Positions 51,325-60,693 are shown, numbered from the stretch's first letter. The stretch: DNA of 64,000 nucleotides from CAWAND01 sp963807065 (GCA_963807065.1 CAWDZQ010000004.1:992001-1056000); one strand, 5' to 3'. Numbers and translations: made by a program. The notes: generated from the letters alone by a model not told the origin.

Positions 51325-53165
51325 AGCGGTCGTGGATTGTCCTGATCCCGCTGGCTCTTGTGCTGTCTGCCTGTACCCTGGCCGAAGACATCACCCCGCC
51401 GCCCGGCTATCAGGCCACCGAGGCGGCGCTGCCCACCAGCCCGCCAGCGGCGCCGATAAACGCAGTTCCAGTCCGTCCACCCAATCCCACCGCCGGGAAG
51501 TCGATCTACGCTGAAAAGTGCGCACCATGTCATGGTGATTTGGGTCGAGGTGACGGCCCCCAAGCCGCGCAGCTCCCTAACGAGCCCACGCGCTTGGGCG
51601 ACCTATCCGTGGCGCGCGAAGCCGTTCCAGCGGATTGGTACCAGGTCGTGACTCAGGGCCAACTCGATCAGATGATGCCGCCCTTCACCAGCCTGACGGA
51701 TTCCCAGCGCTGGGATGTCGTCGGCTACGCCCTCAATCTGAGCGTCTCTCCTTCTGATCTGGACCAGGCCCAATCGGCCTACCAGGAGTCGTGCGCCGAC
51801 TGTCACGGACAAGATGGGAGCACGCCCACGGGGGGTGTGAGCCTCTCCGATCCGCGTTGGATGGCGAAGCTCTCCCAGGCGTCATTGGTGGCTGCCATTA
51901 GCCAAAAGTCGGGGCAGATGCCCGGCTTCTCAGACAGCATGAGTGAGAGTGAACTTTGGGCCATGAGCGCTTATGTCCGGCAGTTGGCCTTCACCTCGGG
52001 GCAAGAAACGCCGCCCGGGGACAGTTCGGGAAGCGAAACTGCAACGCCTGCCGGTTCACAGACGGCATCCATCGTTGCTGAGGTATCGATGGGCTCCGGC
52101 GCGAGTGAGCCCAAGCCGCCGGCCGACCTTGAGATTACGTTGCACGGTTTCGACGGTCAGCAGGAAGTCGTCACGCAGACCGCCACGTTGGGACCGGGCG
52201 CGACGGCAGATTTCCCGGACCTCGAAATTGTCACCGGCCGCCTGTTCATTCTGAGCGCAGAGTTCCAGGGAGTGCGCTATGTCTCAGACATTTCTCATTT
52301 GACGGACGCCGGTCAAACGCTCCAGCTGCCCCTGACCCTGTATGACTCCACCAGCGACACGAGCAATGTGCGCGCCTCCAGGCTGCACGTCCTGCTGAAT
52401 TTCCCGTCCGATGGCGTGATGCAGGTGATCGAGGTGTGGGTGCTTTCCAACACCGGCGATCACACGGTGATGCCGTCCGACACCGGTGGCTTGGTGTTCT
52501 CTCTTCCGTCGGGCGCCAACGACATCGCATTTGAAGACACCAGCGTGGCTCAGTTGGCGACCCGCACCGGCGATGGTTTCACCCTGGCTATGCCGCTCCA
52601 GCCGGGCCAAGAGGCGGCTCAGCTTGTGTTCAGTTTTAATCTTCCCTACCAGGGCGGGGCCGATTTCCACCAGCCGCTTTCCTACCCTGTGGATGGCGTC
52701 ACGGTTCTGCTTTCGGAAGGTGGCCCGACCATCAAAGGCGACAGCGTTCAGGATCAAGGCGTGCAGGATTTGGGGGGACAGTCCTACCATCAGTACAACC
52801 TGCAGTCGTACGATGCCGGCAAGTCAATCGACTTGCAGGTGGCCGGGCGCACCACTCCCTTGATTTCGCTGGCCGGCAATTGGCAGAGCCTTGCGCTCGG
52901 CGCGGCGGCACTGGTCTTGGTGCTGGCAGCGGTAATCGCCTGGTATCGGCCATCGGTGCTTGGTTTCGGCCGCGCCGACGACGAGAACGAGAACGACGGT
53001 GAAGACGAAGATTTTGCGGAGGATGACCCCCAGACTCTCCTGGCGATGATCGCCCGGCTCGACGACGCATTTGAGGCTGGCGACATCGATGAACAAGCGT
53101 ACAAGCGCCGCAGAGCGGAGCTGAAGCGGCGAGCCCTCGAGGCGATGCAGGCCGAGGATGATTGA
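51321..53165 (+). CDS. diheme c-type cytochrome lipoprotein with membrane helix and acidic tail
   Basis: A 614-residue protein embedded in the ccm operon. A lipoprotein signal (LVLSACTLAED), two c-heme domains (CAPCH at about residue 69, CADCH at about 159), then a large beta-rich domain of about 250 residues, a transmembrane helix (ALGAAALVLVLAAVIAWY), an acidic linker and a short helical cytoplasmic tail with KRRRAELKRRALEAM. It could be a substrate, partner or redox sensor of the maturation system. It overlaps both neighbours (4 and 8 nt). Confidence 0.85.
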   Translation: MKRSWIVLIPLALVLSACTLAEDITPPPGYQATEAALPTSPPAAPINAVPVRPPNPTAGKSIYAEKCAPCHGDLGRGDGPQAAQLPNEPTRLGDLSVAREAVPADWYQVVTQGQLDQMMPPFTSLTDSQRWDVVGYALNLSVSPSDLDQAQSAYQESCADCHGQDGSTPTGGVSLSDPRWMAKLSQASLVAAISQKSGQMPGFSDSMSESELWAMSAYVRQLAFTSGQETPPGDSSGSETATPAGSQTASIVAEVSMGSGASEPKPPADLEITLHGFDGQQEVVTQTATLGPGATADFPDLEIVTGRLFILSAEFQGVRYVSDISHLTDAGQTLQLPLTLYDSTSDTSNVRASRLHVLLNFPSDGVMQVIEVWVLSNTGDHTVMPSDTGGLVFSLPSGANDIAFEDTSVAQLATRTGDGFTLAMPLQPGQEAAQLVFSFNLPYQGGADFHQPLSYPVDGVTVLLSEGGPTIKGDSVQDQGVQDLGGQSYHQYNLQSYDAGKSIDLQVAGRTTPLISLAGNWQSLALGAAALVLVLAAVIAWYRPSVLGFGRADDENENDGEDEDFAEDDPQTLLAMIARLDDAFEAGDIDEQAYKRRRAELKRRALEAMQAEDD

Positions 53166-53856
53166 GGTCCAAGGGCTGGTCAAGGCGTTTGGCTTGAAAG
53201 CCGTCCTGCGAGGCTTGAACTTCCGCGTCGAAGAAGGGGAATTCGTCGCCCTGTTGGGTCCCAACGGTGCCGGCAAAACGACGTTCATACGCATCCTGGC
53301 TTGCCTCTCCCGGCCATCCAGCGGCGAGGTCGTCATCGATGGGCTGCATCTGCCCGATGAGGCGGGTGCCATCCGGCGGAGGCTGGGGGTCGTGGCGCAT
53401 CAGTCCCTCTTGTATGGCGACCTCACGGCCGAAGAAAACCTTCGCTTCTTCGCCCGCTTGTACGGCCTGGGACGCGTCGAACCGCGCATCGCAGATGTGT
53501 TGGGTATCGTGGGGCTGACGGCGGCTCGCCGCGAGCTTGTTCGCACCTTCTCGCGGGGCATGCAGCAGCGCCTGTCGATCGCTCGCGCCCTCCTGCACGA
53601 TCCCAACCTCCTCTTGTTCGATGAGCCGTTTACTGGGCTCGACCAGGACGCCTCGGCTATGCTGGACGGTCTGTTGAGCGAGATCGCCTCCCAGGGTCGA
53701 ACGGTGGTGATGACCTCCCACGACCTGGAGCGAGCAGCCCGTTTGGCCAGCCGGGTTGACATCCTGTCCAAGGGCAAGATTGCCGCCACTGTGGGAGGGC
53801 CGGCATTGAACCCCGGCGCCCTGCCGGAGTTGTATCGGTCGGTGACGCATGCCTGA
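53158..53856 (+). CDS. ccmA: heme exporter ATPase CcmA
   Basis: An ABC ATPase of 232 residues: Walker A LLGPNGAGKTT, Q-loop in VVAHQSLLYGDLT, signature SRGMQQRLSIARAL, Walker B LLLFDEPFTGLD and the switch His in MTSHDLE. With CcmB and CcmC it drives release of heme-loaded CcmE. Assignment to CcmA rather than another ABC rests on the neighbouring ccmB and ccmC. It overlaps ccmB by 8 nt. Confidence 0.92.
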   Translation: MIEVQGLVKAFGLKAVLRGLNFRVEEGEFVALLGPNGAGKTTFIRILACLSRPSSGEVVIDGLHLPDEAGAIRRRLGVVAHQSLLYGDLTAEENLRFFARLYGLGRVEPRIADVLGIVGLTAARRELVRTFSRGMQQRLSIARALLHDPNLLLFDEPFTGLDQDASAMLDGLLSEIASQGRTVVMTSHDLERAARLASRVDILSKGKIAATVGGPALNPGALPELYRSVTHA

Positions 53857-54589
53857 CGCCGCAGGAACCGTGGAAGGCGCGGTGGCCCGGAGCGCCGCGC
53901 CGGGGAGCAAGCGGCTCAAGGATTACCTGACCGTCGTCGGTGGGTTGGTGTGGAAGGATTTAGCCGCCGAACTGCGGAGCCGAGAGCTGCTCGGCGCCAT
54001 GTTGGTCTTCGCGCTTCTGGTGATCTTGATCTTCAATTTCGCCCTTGAGCTTGAGGTGGCCACCCGAAAGGCAATCACCTCCGGCGTATTGTGGACCACG
54101 TTCGCCTTTGCCGGAACCCTGGGCCTGAACCGTTCGATGGGCATGGAGCGGGAGCGAGGCTGCTTGGATGCTCTGCTCCTGGCCCCGGTCGACCGAAGTG
54201 CGATCTACTTCGGCAAAGCCCTCGCCAACCTGATCTTTCTTCTGCTTGTGGCGATCATTGTGCTCCCCGTGTACAGCGCCCTGTATGGTGTGAGTTTGTT
54301 CAACGCCGGACTGGTGGTCGTGATCGTGTTGGGCGTGGTCGGCTACGTGGCTGTGGGGACCCTGCTCTCAGCCATGTCGGTCCAGACTCGAACTCGCGAT
54401 ATTCTGCTGCCCATTCTGTTGTTCCCCGTCGTGCTGCCAGTGCTGGTGGCCGCCGTGAAAGCGAGCAACGGCTTTCTCCAGGGATGGGAATTGGCCGAAA
54501 TCATGCCCTGGATCAATCTTCTGTTGGTCTACGACGTGATCTTCGTCGCCGTGTCATTCATGAGTTTCGAGTATATAGTCCAGGAGTAG
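53849..54589 (+). CDS. ccmB: heme exporter membrane subunit CcmB
   Basis: A 246-residue membrane protein with six helices. Characteristic are WKDLAAELRSRELLGAMLVF near residue 33, FAGTLGLNRSMGMERERGCLD in the coupling region and MSVQTRTRDILLPILLFP, all typical of CcmB. It forms a complex with CcmA and CcmC. Confidence 0.94.
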   Translation: MPDAAGTVEGAVARSAAPGSKRLKDYLTVVGGLVWKDLAAELRSRELLGAMLVFALLVILIFNFALELEVATRKAITSGVLWTTFAFAGTLGLNRSMGMERERGCLDALLLAPVDRSAIYFGKALANLIFLLLVAIIVLPVYSALYGVSLFNAGLVVVIVLGVVGYVAVGTLLSAMSVQTRTRDILLPILLFPVVLPVLVAAVKASNGFLQGWELAEIMPWINLLLVYDVIFVAVSFMSFEYIVQE

Positions 54590-54634
54590 GGCAAGCTCGG
54601 CGGCGGTCGAGAATTCTGCATGGGAGGTGGGTCG

Positions 54635-55336
54635 ATGGAAAGCACACCGAGGGGTTTGAAATGGCTCAGTGCAGTCACGGGCGTTCTGTTTTTGATCGCC
54701 TTGGGGATGGTGCTGTTTTACGCGCCTGAAGAAGCGGTCATGGGAAATGTGCAGCGAGTGTTCTATTTCCACGTGTCCGCCGGATGGGTTGGCGGCCTGG
54801 CTTTTCTGGTGACAGCCGTGGCGGGGATTGTCTACTTGATGCGCAGCGATCCCAAATGGGATCGGGTGGCCCAGGCGTCGGTCGAAGTTGGCATCGTCTT
54901 CACACTCATCAACATCGTCAGCGGCTCGATCTGGGCTCGACCGATTTGGAACACCTGGTGGACCTGGGACCCCCGGCTTGTGACGGCCACGGTGATGGAG
55001 CTGATCTATCTCGCATATGTCATGCTGCGCCAGGGAATTGAAGACCCCGAGCGCCGAGCCCGTTTTGGCTCCGTCTATGGCATCGTGGGCTTCATCAGCG
55101 TTCCCATTACCTTCCTTTCGATCCGGCTGTTGCGGACGATCCATCCGGTGGTGATCGGCTCGAGTGACCCGAGCGCGCAGGGTGCCTTCGACATGACACC
55201 CGCCATGTTGCAGACGTTCATGTTCAGCCTGTTGACCTTCACCTTAGTGTACGCGACGCTGCTCTGGCATCGCCTCCGGCTCCAGCGGCTGATGGAGAGG
55301 GTCGAGCAGATGAAAATGAAGGTGTTCGCGTCGTAG
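54635..55336 (+). CDS. ccmC: heme delivery protein CcmC
   Basis: A six-helix membrane protein of 233 residues that loads heme on CcmE. It has the WWD domain (ARPIWNTWWTWDPRL), the two conserved His in QRVFYFHVSAGW and LRTIHPVVIG, and the usual order of helices. ATG 54635 is preferred over the upstream ATG because GGAGGTGG lies just before it. Confidence 0.95.
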   Translation: MESTPRGLKWLSAVTGVLFLIALGMVLFYAPEEAVMGNVQRVFYFHVSAGWVGGLAFLVTAVAGIVYLMRSDPKWDRVAQASVEVGIVFTLINIVSGSIWARPIWNTWWTWDPRLVTATVMELIYLAYVMLRQGIEDPERRARFGSVYGIVGFISVPITFLSIRLLRTIHPVVIGSSDPSAQGAFDMTPAMLQTFMFSLLTFTLVYATLLWHRLRLQRLMERVEQMKMKVFAS

Positions 55337-55404
55337 GCACGATCGGCACGAACACACGCCCATGGCCGCCGAACACCTGTCGGCCGAGGCTAGGAGAAAT
55401 GCCT

Positions 55405-55569
55405 ATGCTGCTGGAACCTGCACAAACCACGAACTACATGATCCTCGGGTTGAGCGTCATTGTTGGAGCGATACTGCTGTTCGTCGGCAGCCTGGCGGTC
55501 CGCTTCCGAAATCTTCGCCAGGACTTGCAGGTGCTGAAGGAAGTCGAGCACGACGAACCCGAGGGTTAA
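55405..55569 (+). CDS. small CcmD-like membrane protein (54 residues)
   Basis: A short open frame after ccmC with one transmembrane helix (YMILGLSVIVGAILLFVGSL) followed by a basic and then charged tail (RFRNLRQDLQVLKEVEHD). Its size, single helix, Shine-Dalgarno (aggag) 8 nt before the ATG, and position behind ccmC fit CcmD, which helps release CcmE. Sequence similarity to CcmD is too weak to name it firmly. Confidence 0.75.
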   Translation: MLLEPAQTTNYMILGLSVIVGAILLFVGSLAVRFRNLRQDLQVLKEVEHDEPEG

Positions 55570-55590
55570 TTCGCTCACCTGCCCCCACCT

Positions 55591-55623
55591 CACCGGCGCT
55601 GCATCTTCGGCGCCGGTGCTTGT
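55591..55623 (+). terminator. intrinsic terminator of the ccm operon
   Basis: A 9-bp stem CACCGGCGC (55591-55599) with GCGCCGGTG (55610-55618) is followed by CTTGTTT, 22 nt after the last stop. Confidence 0.75.
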
Positions 55624-55686
55624 TTAAATGAAAGAGACCGCGTCCCGAGCTCGTCAGCCTGCGGCTGATCGGCCGGGGCCCAAGGC

Positions 55687-55692
55687 TATAAT
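55687..55692 (+). promoter_or_regulatory. -10 box of a leaderless promoter
   Basis: TATAAT lies 6 nt before the ATG at 55699; no Shine-Dalgarno sequence. Transcription probably starts at the ATG. Confidence 0.6.
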
Positions 55693-55698
55693 TGAGAC

Positions 55699-57777
55699 AT
55701 GAGAGAAGAAGCCACGAAGCCAGACCGAGCGGCGAATTGGGGCGGCGGCGCCAAAGAAGACGATTGGGAGCGCATCGCCACGTTGGTGATGCGCTCGAGG
55801 TTGCTGGACGAGCTGGAGGAAAGAGAACTTGCCCCTTCGGCGGAGGTGCCCTACCAGTTCTCCGCCAAGGGCCATGAGCTCGTGCAGGTCCTGGTGGCCC
55901 AGCAGCTCAACCATCCGCACGACGCCGCGGGTGTGTACTATCGCTCACGCCCCTTCATGTTGGCGGTGGGCCTGCGGTTGGAAGAGGCGCTGGCGGCTGG
56001 GATGGGCCTGGCAGGCAGTCCATCGGAGGGCCGGGACGTCGGGGTGGTCTTCTCGTTGCTGCCCCGGGACGGCCCGACCGTGCTACCGGCCTCCGGCGAT
56101 GTGGGCGCACAGTACACGCCAATTGCTGGCTGGGCGCAAGCCATCCGTTATCGGACAGATGTGCTTGGCGAAAGCGACTGGGAAGGTGCCATCGGCGTCG
56201 CCTTTGGGGGGGACGGATCGGTAGCCACCAACGGTTTCTGGTCGGCCCTGACCATCGCCACCACACTCAACCTTCCGATGCTTTTCGTGATCGAAGACAA
56301 TCGTTTCGGCCTGTCCGTGCGGCGTGAGCTGCAAACTCCGGGTGGGAATATCGCCGCCAATCTAGAATCCTTCCACAACCTGCTGGTGCTGGATGGGCCG
56401 GGCACGGTGCCCATGCAGACATCTGAACTTGTGCGCCGGGCGGTCGAGCATGCCCGGAGGCAAGGACCCTGTCTGCTCCACCTTCAGGTGCCTCGGCTGA
56501 GCGGCCACACGTTCATCGACAACCAGGCCTACAAGACCGAGGAGGAGCGGGCGGACGAAGCGGCGTCTGATCCGCTTCTCGGCTTGCAGCAAGTGCTGGG
56601 TGCGGACCGGATAGCGGCCATCACGAAGGACGCCGAAGGCGAGCTGGCGCAGGCGCTCAAACTGGCCCGTGCGCGGGGTGCCTCAGCAGATCCGCCGACA
56701 TCGAACCTCTTCTTCCAGGGCCAGCTGCAGCAAGTCGGCGGCCGGTCTCCGGAGCTCGGCCTGCGCCACGACGAGTTCGCTGCCTCAAGTGAGGCATCTG
56801 GGCCGCGCGTCAACCTGGTGGACGCCGTCCGGCGGGTCCTGGATTCGGAGTTGAACCAAAATCAACGCGCGCTTGTCTTCGGTGAAGATGTGGGGGCCAA
56901 GGGCGGCGTCCATGGCGCCACGCTTGACCTGCAGTCCAGGTACGGCGAAGCCCGCGTCTTTGACACATCGCTTTCCGAGGAAGGCATCATCGGCCGAGCC
57001 GTCGGTCTGGCGCTGGCTGGGCTGAGTCCCGTCCCGGAAATCCAATTCCGCAAGTACGCCGATCCGGCCACAGAGCAGCTCAATGATCTGGGAACCCTGC
57101 GCTGGCGAACGGCCGGCAAATTCGGCGCACCGGTCGTGGTCCTCATTCCGGTCGGCTACAGCAAGCGGACTGGGGATCCTTGGCACTCGGTGACAGGCGA
57201 GGCCATCTACGCCCACACGCTGGGGTGGCGAATTGCCTTCCCATCCAACGCGGCCGATGCGGTGGGTCTGCTGCAGACGGCGCTGCATGGCGAGGACCCC
57301 ACTTTCTTTCTGGAACATCGCGCCCTGCTCGACGCGGCACAGGCGCGACGTCCTGACCCGGGCCCAGATTTTCACCTGCCCTTTGGCCTGGCGGCCGTGC
57401 GGTGCCAGGGCGACGAGCTGACTCTGGTCACCTGGGGAGCGATGGTTCAACTTGCTGTCGACCTAGCCGAAAGCCTCCGGGGCCGGGTGGAGGTCATCGA
57501 TCTGCGAACCATCGTCCCTTGGGACCGTGCGGCGGTCGAAACCTCGGTCCGGAAGACGGGCCGCCTGCTGGTGGTGCACGAGGATTCCTGGACGGGCGGC
57601 TTCGCAGGAGAGATTCTGGCAACGGTTTCCGATGATTGCTTCACCGATCTCGATGCGCCCCTGCGCCGGCTTACCATGCCCGATTCCCCCGTGCCCTACA
57701 GCGCCGAACTGATGGCCAAGGTAATGCCCAACGAAGCCAGCCTGGCGGCTGCCGTCGAGGATCTGCTCGCTTTCTGA
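55699..57777 (+). CDS. 2-oxoacid dehydrogenase E1, alpha and beta parts fused
   Basis: A 692-residue thiamine-diphosphate enzyme. The alpha part (residues about 1-300) has the TPP motif GDGSVATNGFWSAL ending in IEDN; the beta part (about 375-690) has FGEDVGAKGGVHGAT, FDTSLSEEGIIGRAVG and EIQFRKYADPA. Branched-chain or pyruvate dehydrogenase E1 is usually two chains; fusion as here occurs in some Bacteroidetes and others. The natural substrate may be branched-chain 2-oxoacids or pyruvate; no E2 or E3 is adjacent. Confidence 0.9.
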   Translation: MREEATKPDRAANWGGGAKEDDWERIATLVMRSRLLDELEERELAPSAEVPYQFSAKGHELVQVLVAQQLNHPHDAAGVYYRSRPFMLAVGLRLEEALAAGMGLAGSPSEGRDVGVVFSLLPRDGPTVLPASGDVGAQYTPIAGWAQAIRYRTDVLGESDWEGAIGVAFGGDGSVATNGFWSALTIATTLNLPMLFVIEDNRFGLSVRRELQTPGGNIAANLESFHNLLVLDGPGTVPMQTSELVRRAVEHARRQGPCLLHLQVPRLSGHTFIDNQAYKTEEERADEAASDPLLGLQQVLGADRIAAITKDAEGELAQALKLARARGASADPPTSNLFFQGQLQQVGGRSPELGLRHDEFAASSEASGPRVNLVDAVRRVLDSELNQNQRALVFGEDVGAKGGVHGATLDLQSRYGEARVFDTSLSEEGIIGRAVGLALAGLSPVPEIQFRKYADPATEQLNDLGTLRWRTAGKFGAPVVVLIPVGYSKRTGDPWHSVTGEAIYAHTLGWRIAFPSNAADAVGLLQTALHGEDPTFFLEHRALLDAAQARRPDPGPDFHLPFGLAAVRCQGDELTLVTWGAMVQLAVDLAESLRGRVEVIDLRTIVPWDRAAVETSVRKTGRLLVVHEDSWTGGFAGEILATVSDDCFTDLDAPLRRLTMPDSPVPYSAELMAKVMPNEASLAAAVEDLLAF

Positions 57778-57840
57778 TTCCCGCCGGCCCGCCCACATTC
57801 CGGCCGCTCGAAGCGGCGGCCATGATAGACTCTCCCCGCC

Positions 57841-60210
57841 ATGGATACAAAATCACAGCAGGTATTGGAACTGCCCAAGGTGCTCGAGAGGCTGGCCCAC
57901 AGGGCGGCCTTTTCGGCCTCAAAGGATCTGGCCCTGAGCTTGGCTCCGGTGGTCAACCTGGATGAGGCGCGCCGCCGGCAGAAGGAGACCAGTGAGGCGC
58001 GGCTCCTGCTGAGCCACACTTCGGAGCTCACGGTGGGCGGAGCGCACGATGTGCGGCCCGCTGCCGAGGCGGCCGAGCGCGGCTCGGTGTTGGAAGCCCC
58101 AGATTTTCTAGACATCAAGTCAACGCTGATCTCGGCGCGCACCCTGCGCCGATTCTTTGAGAAGCGCGAACAGCAAGCGCCGATCCTATTCGGCCTGACC
58201 CAGCACTTGCAGACGCCTGATGGACTGATCGATTCCATCAGCCAGGTGTTCAATGACCAGGGCGATATTGCGGATGATGCTTCGGTGGATCTGGCGAAGA
58301 TCCGGCGTGACCTCGTGGTGGCGAAGGACCGCCTCATGAGCAAGCTTCAGCGCATGGTCAACGACCCCGGCGTGTCATCCCTGCTCCAGGAATCGCTCAT
58401 CACCCAACGTGAAGGCCGATACGTCCTGCCCCTTCGAGCTGAGAACAGGGGCCGGATGAAAGCCGTCGTGCACGATCAGTCGGCCTCGGGCGCTACGCTG
58501 TTCGTCGAGCCGCTGGATGTGGTCGATCTCAACAATCAGGTTCGCGAGCTGGAGCTGGCTGAGCGGGATGAAATCCGCCGGATCCTTACCGATCTTTCGG
58601 CATTGGTCGGCCGGGAACGCCAGGCGATCGCTGCCATCGTCTCTACACTGGCGAGGATCGACCTGGCTCTGGCGAAGGGCCGCTTTGCCGATGCGATGCG
58701 CGCCAGCGAGCCGATCCTCCATCCTGTGTCGGGGGGCCGGGTGCGCCTGATCCGCGCACGTCACCCGCTGCTGGATCCGGAGTCGGTGGTTCCGATCGAT
58801 TTGACTCTGGAAGACGGAATACGGGGCCTGGTGATCACCGGGCCGAATACGGGGGGCAAGACGGTAGCTTTGAAGACGGCCGGTCTGCTGGCCCTGATGG
58901 CCCAGTGTGGGCTGCACCTTCCGGCCGAGTCGGGTTCCGAGCTGCCGCTCTTTGACGGCATCTTCGCCGACATCGGCGATGAGCAATCGATCGAGCAGTC
59001 GCTGTCAACCTTCTCGTCCCATCTCACCAACATTGTCCGTATTCTGGGACAGGCCGGCCCCGGCTCGTTGATTGTCCTGGATGAGTTGGGCGCGGGCACC
59101 GATCCCCAGGAGGGCGCTGCACTTGCCCGAGCGCTGCTGGAGGCGTTTCTCTCTACGGCAGCTGCCGTGCTGGTCGCCACGCACTATCCTGAACTTAAAG
59201 CTCATGCGCACGCCTCGCAGTCGCTGCGCAACGCCAGCGTCGAGTTCGACACAGAAACCCTGCAGCCAACCTACCATCTGACTATCGGGCTGCCGGGGCG
59301 GTCCAACGCATTGGCGATTGCCAGCCGGCTGGGGCTGCCAGATGAGGTGGTTGATACGGCTCGTAGTTTGGTCACTCCTGAGGAGGTCGAGGCGGAAACC
59401 CTGCTCAATGACATTCATCAAGAGCGTGAGCGGGCGCGCGCTGCCAACGAGGCCGCCAGCCAAGCACGGGCTGAGGCGGAAGCCCAGCGGTCAGAACTCG
59501 CCGACCGTCTGGCGTCTATCGAAGACGAACGCTTGGAACGATTGGAGGCGGCCCGTCTCGAAGCCGTGTCCGAAGTGGCCCAGGTCCGCCTTGAGCTGGA
59601 AAGGCTGCGCAAGGAGCTGGCGGCTGCGGCACAACCTCTGGAAGCCCTGCAATCGGTGGACAACGACGTCAAGTCTTTGGAAGAAGAACTGGCCCAACCG
59701 TATGCGCGTGAGGACACTCCTGAGTCGCGCCCCGATGTGACGCTTCGCTTGGGGGACCGCGTTCGCGTGCGAAGCATCGACGCCGAGGGTGTACTCGTCG
59801 ATCTTGGCCAGACCGAGGCCGAGGTGCAAATCGGGCGTCTGCGCATCCGAGCTCAGCGGGATGAGTTGTCACCGGCGGCGGAGGCCGCCGGGTCCCAGAA
59901 GCCACATCGCAAATCGGGTGTCTCCACCCGGCCATCCGGCGCCGAGGTATCCGTGTCTGCGCCGCCTTTAGAGTTGGATCTGCGTGGGCTCACCGCCGAT
60001 GAGGCCCTGGTTGAGCTTGACCGGCGGCTGGACTCCGCCTATCTGGTGGGGATGCCCTTCGTGCGGATCATTCACGGCAAAGGGACGGGAAGACTGCGGG
60101 ACGTCGTCCGGCGGGCACTGAAGGACAACGCCTACGTTCGGGGCTTTGAGGCGGGCACACCCAGCGAGGGCGGCGATGGGGTGACGGTCGCTCGCATTGC
60201 GGTCGGATGA
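57841..60210 (+). CDS. mutS2: endonuclease MutS2
   Basis: A 789-residue MutS-family ATPase with C-terminal Smr nuclease domain, implicated in suppression of recombination or ribosome rescue. The Walker A GPNTGGKTVALKT is at about residue 335, Walker B and signature follow in STFSSHLTNIV and VLDELGAGTDPQEGAAL, a long coiled coil covers residues about 515-620, and Smr (ELDLRGLTADEALVELD, then IIHGKGTGRL) ends the protein. The ATG is preceded at 9 nt by TAGACT, another possible -10 with a very short leader. Confidence 0.95.
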   Translation: MDTKSQQVLELPKVLERLAHRAAFSASKDLALSLAPVVNLDEARRRQKETSEARLLLSHTSELTVGGAHDVRPAAEAAERGSVLEAPDFLDIKSTLISARTLRRFFEKREQQAPILFGLTQHLQTPDGLIDSISQVFNDQGDIADDASVDLAKIRRDLVVAKDRLMSKLQRMVNDPGVSSLLQESLITQREGRYVLPLRAENRGRMKAVVHDQSASGATLFVEPLDVVDLNNQVRELELAERDEIRRILTDLSALVGRERQAIAAIVSTLARIDLALAKGRFADAMRASEPILHPVSGGRVRLIRARHPLLDPESVVPIDLTLEDGIRGLVITGPNTGGKTVALKTAGLLALMAQCGLHLPAESGSELPLFDGIFADIGDEQSIEQSLSTFSSHLTNIVRILGQAGPGSLIVLDELGAGTDPQEGAALARALLEAFLSTAAAVLVATHYPELKAHAHASQSLRNASVEFDTETLQPTYHLTIGLPGRSNALAIASRLGLPDEVVDTARSLVTPEEVEAETLLNDIHQERERARAANEAASQARAEAEAQRSELADRLASIEDERLERLEAARLEAVSEVAQVRLELERLRKELAAAAQPLEALQSVDNDVKSLEEELAQPYAREDTPESRPDVTLRLGDRVRVRSIDAEGVLVDLGQTEAEVQIGRLRIRAQRDELSPAAEAAGSQKPHRKSGVSTRPSGAEVSVSAPPLELDLRGLTADEALVELDRRLDSAYLVGMPFVRIIHGKGTGRLRDVVRRALKDNAYVRGFEAGTPSEGGDGVTVARIAVG

Positions 60211-60219
60211 TGCACAGAT

Positions 60220-60693
60220 TCAGCTCTCGGCTGGGAGGAGCCCCGGGGTGATGGCCCAGCACAGTGACCAGCCTTGACCATCGTGTTCGAGGCACACGAT
60301 GCCGCCGTTTTCGAAGCGGACCGTTTCCCGCGCGGGATCGCCCGTCAACAGGAGCGAGGCCAGGCGGGAAAGGTGCGGCATGTGACCGACCAGCATCACG
60401 TCCTGGGACATTTTCGGCAGGCGTTCAGCCCAAGGCTGGGGTGGGTCGGTGGGATCCATTTCGTCGGCCGAGCGAACGCCCAAGGGGGGCAGCAGGGCAT
60501 CGGCCAGAATCTCGGCTGATTGGGCAGCGCGAGTCTTCCCGCTGTTCCAGATCCGGCCGATGTTCACCTGACCCGAACGAGCGGCGAAGGCGGCCACACG
60601 CCCTAATTCGGCCCGGCCCTCGTCGGTTAGCGGGCGATCAGGATTGTGTGCTTTCGTCCAGGCCCTGGCGTGCTGCACGAGGTAGGCTTTCAT
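60220..60693 (-). CDS. sixA: SixA-type phosphohistidine phosphatase
   Basis: A 157-residue histidine phosphatase. The usual RHG active-site motif is present as YLVQHARAW, with Gln in place of Arg, as in many SixA-like proteins; RPLTDEGRAEL follows, then SGKTRAAQSAEIL and the second His in LVGHMPHLS. SixA removes phosphate from His in phosphorelays or phosphotransfer proteins. It is convergent with mutS2, 9 nt from its end. Confidence 0.88.
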   Translation of the reverse strand: MKAYLVQHARAWTKAHNPDRPLTDEGRAELGRVAAFAARSGQVNIGRIWNSGKTRAAQSAEILADALLPPLGVRSADEMDPTDPPQPWAERLPKMSQDVMLVGHMPHLSRLASLLLTGDPARETVRFENGGIVCLEHDGQGWSLCWAITPGLLPAES

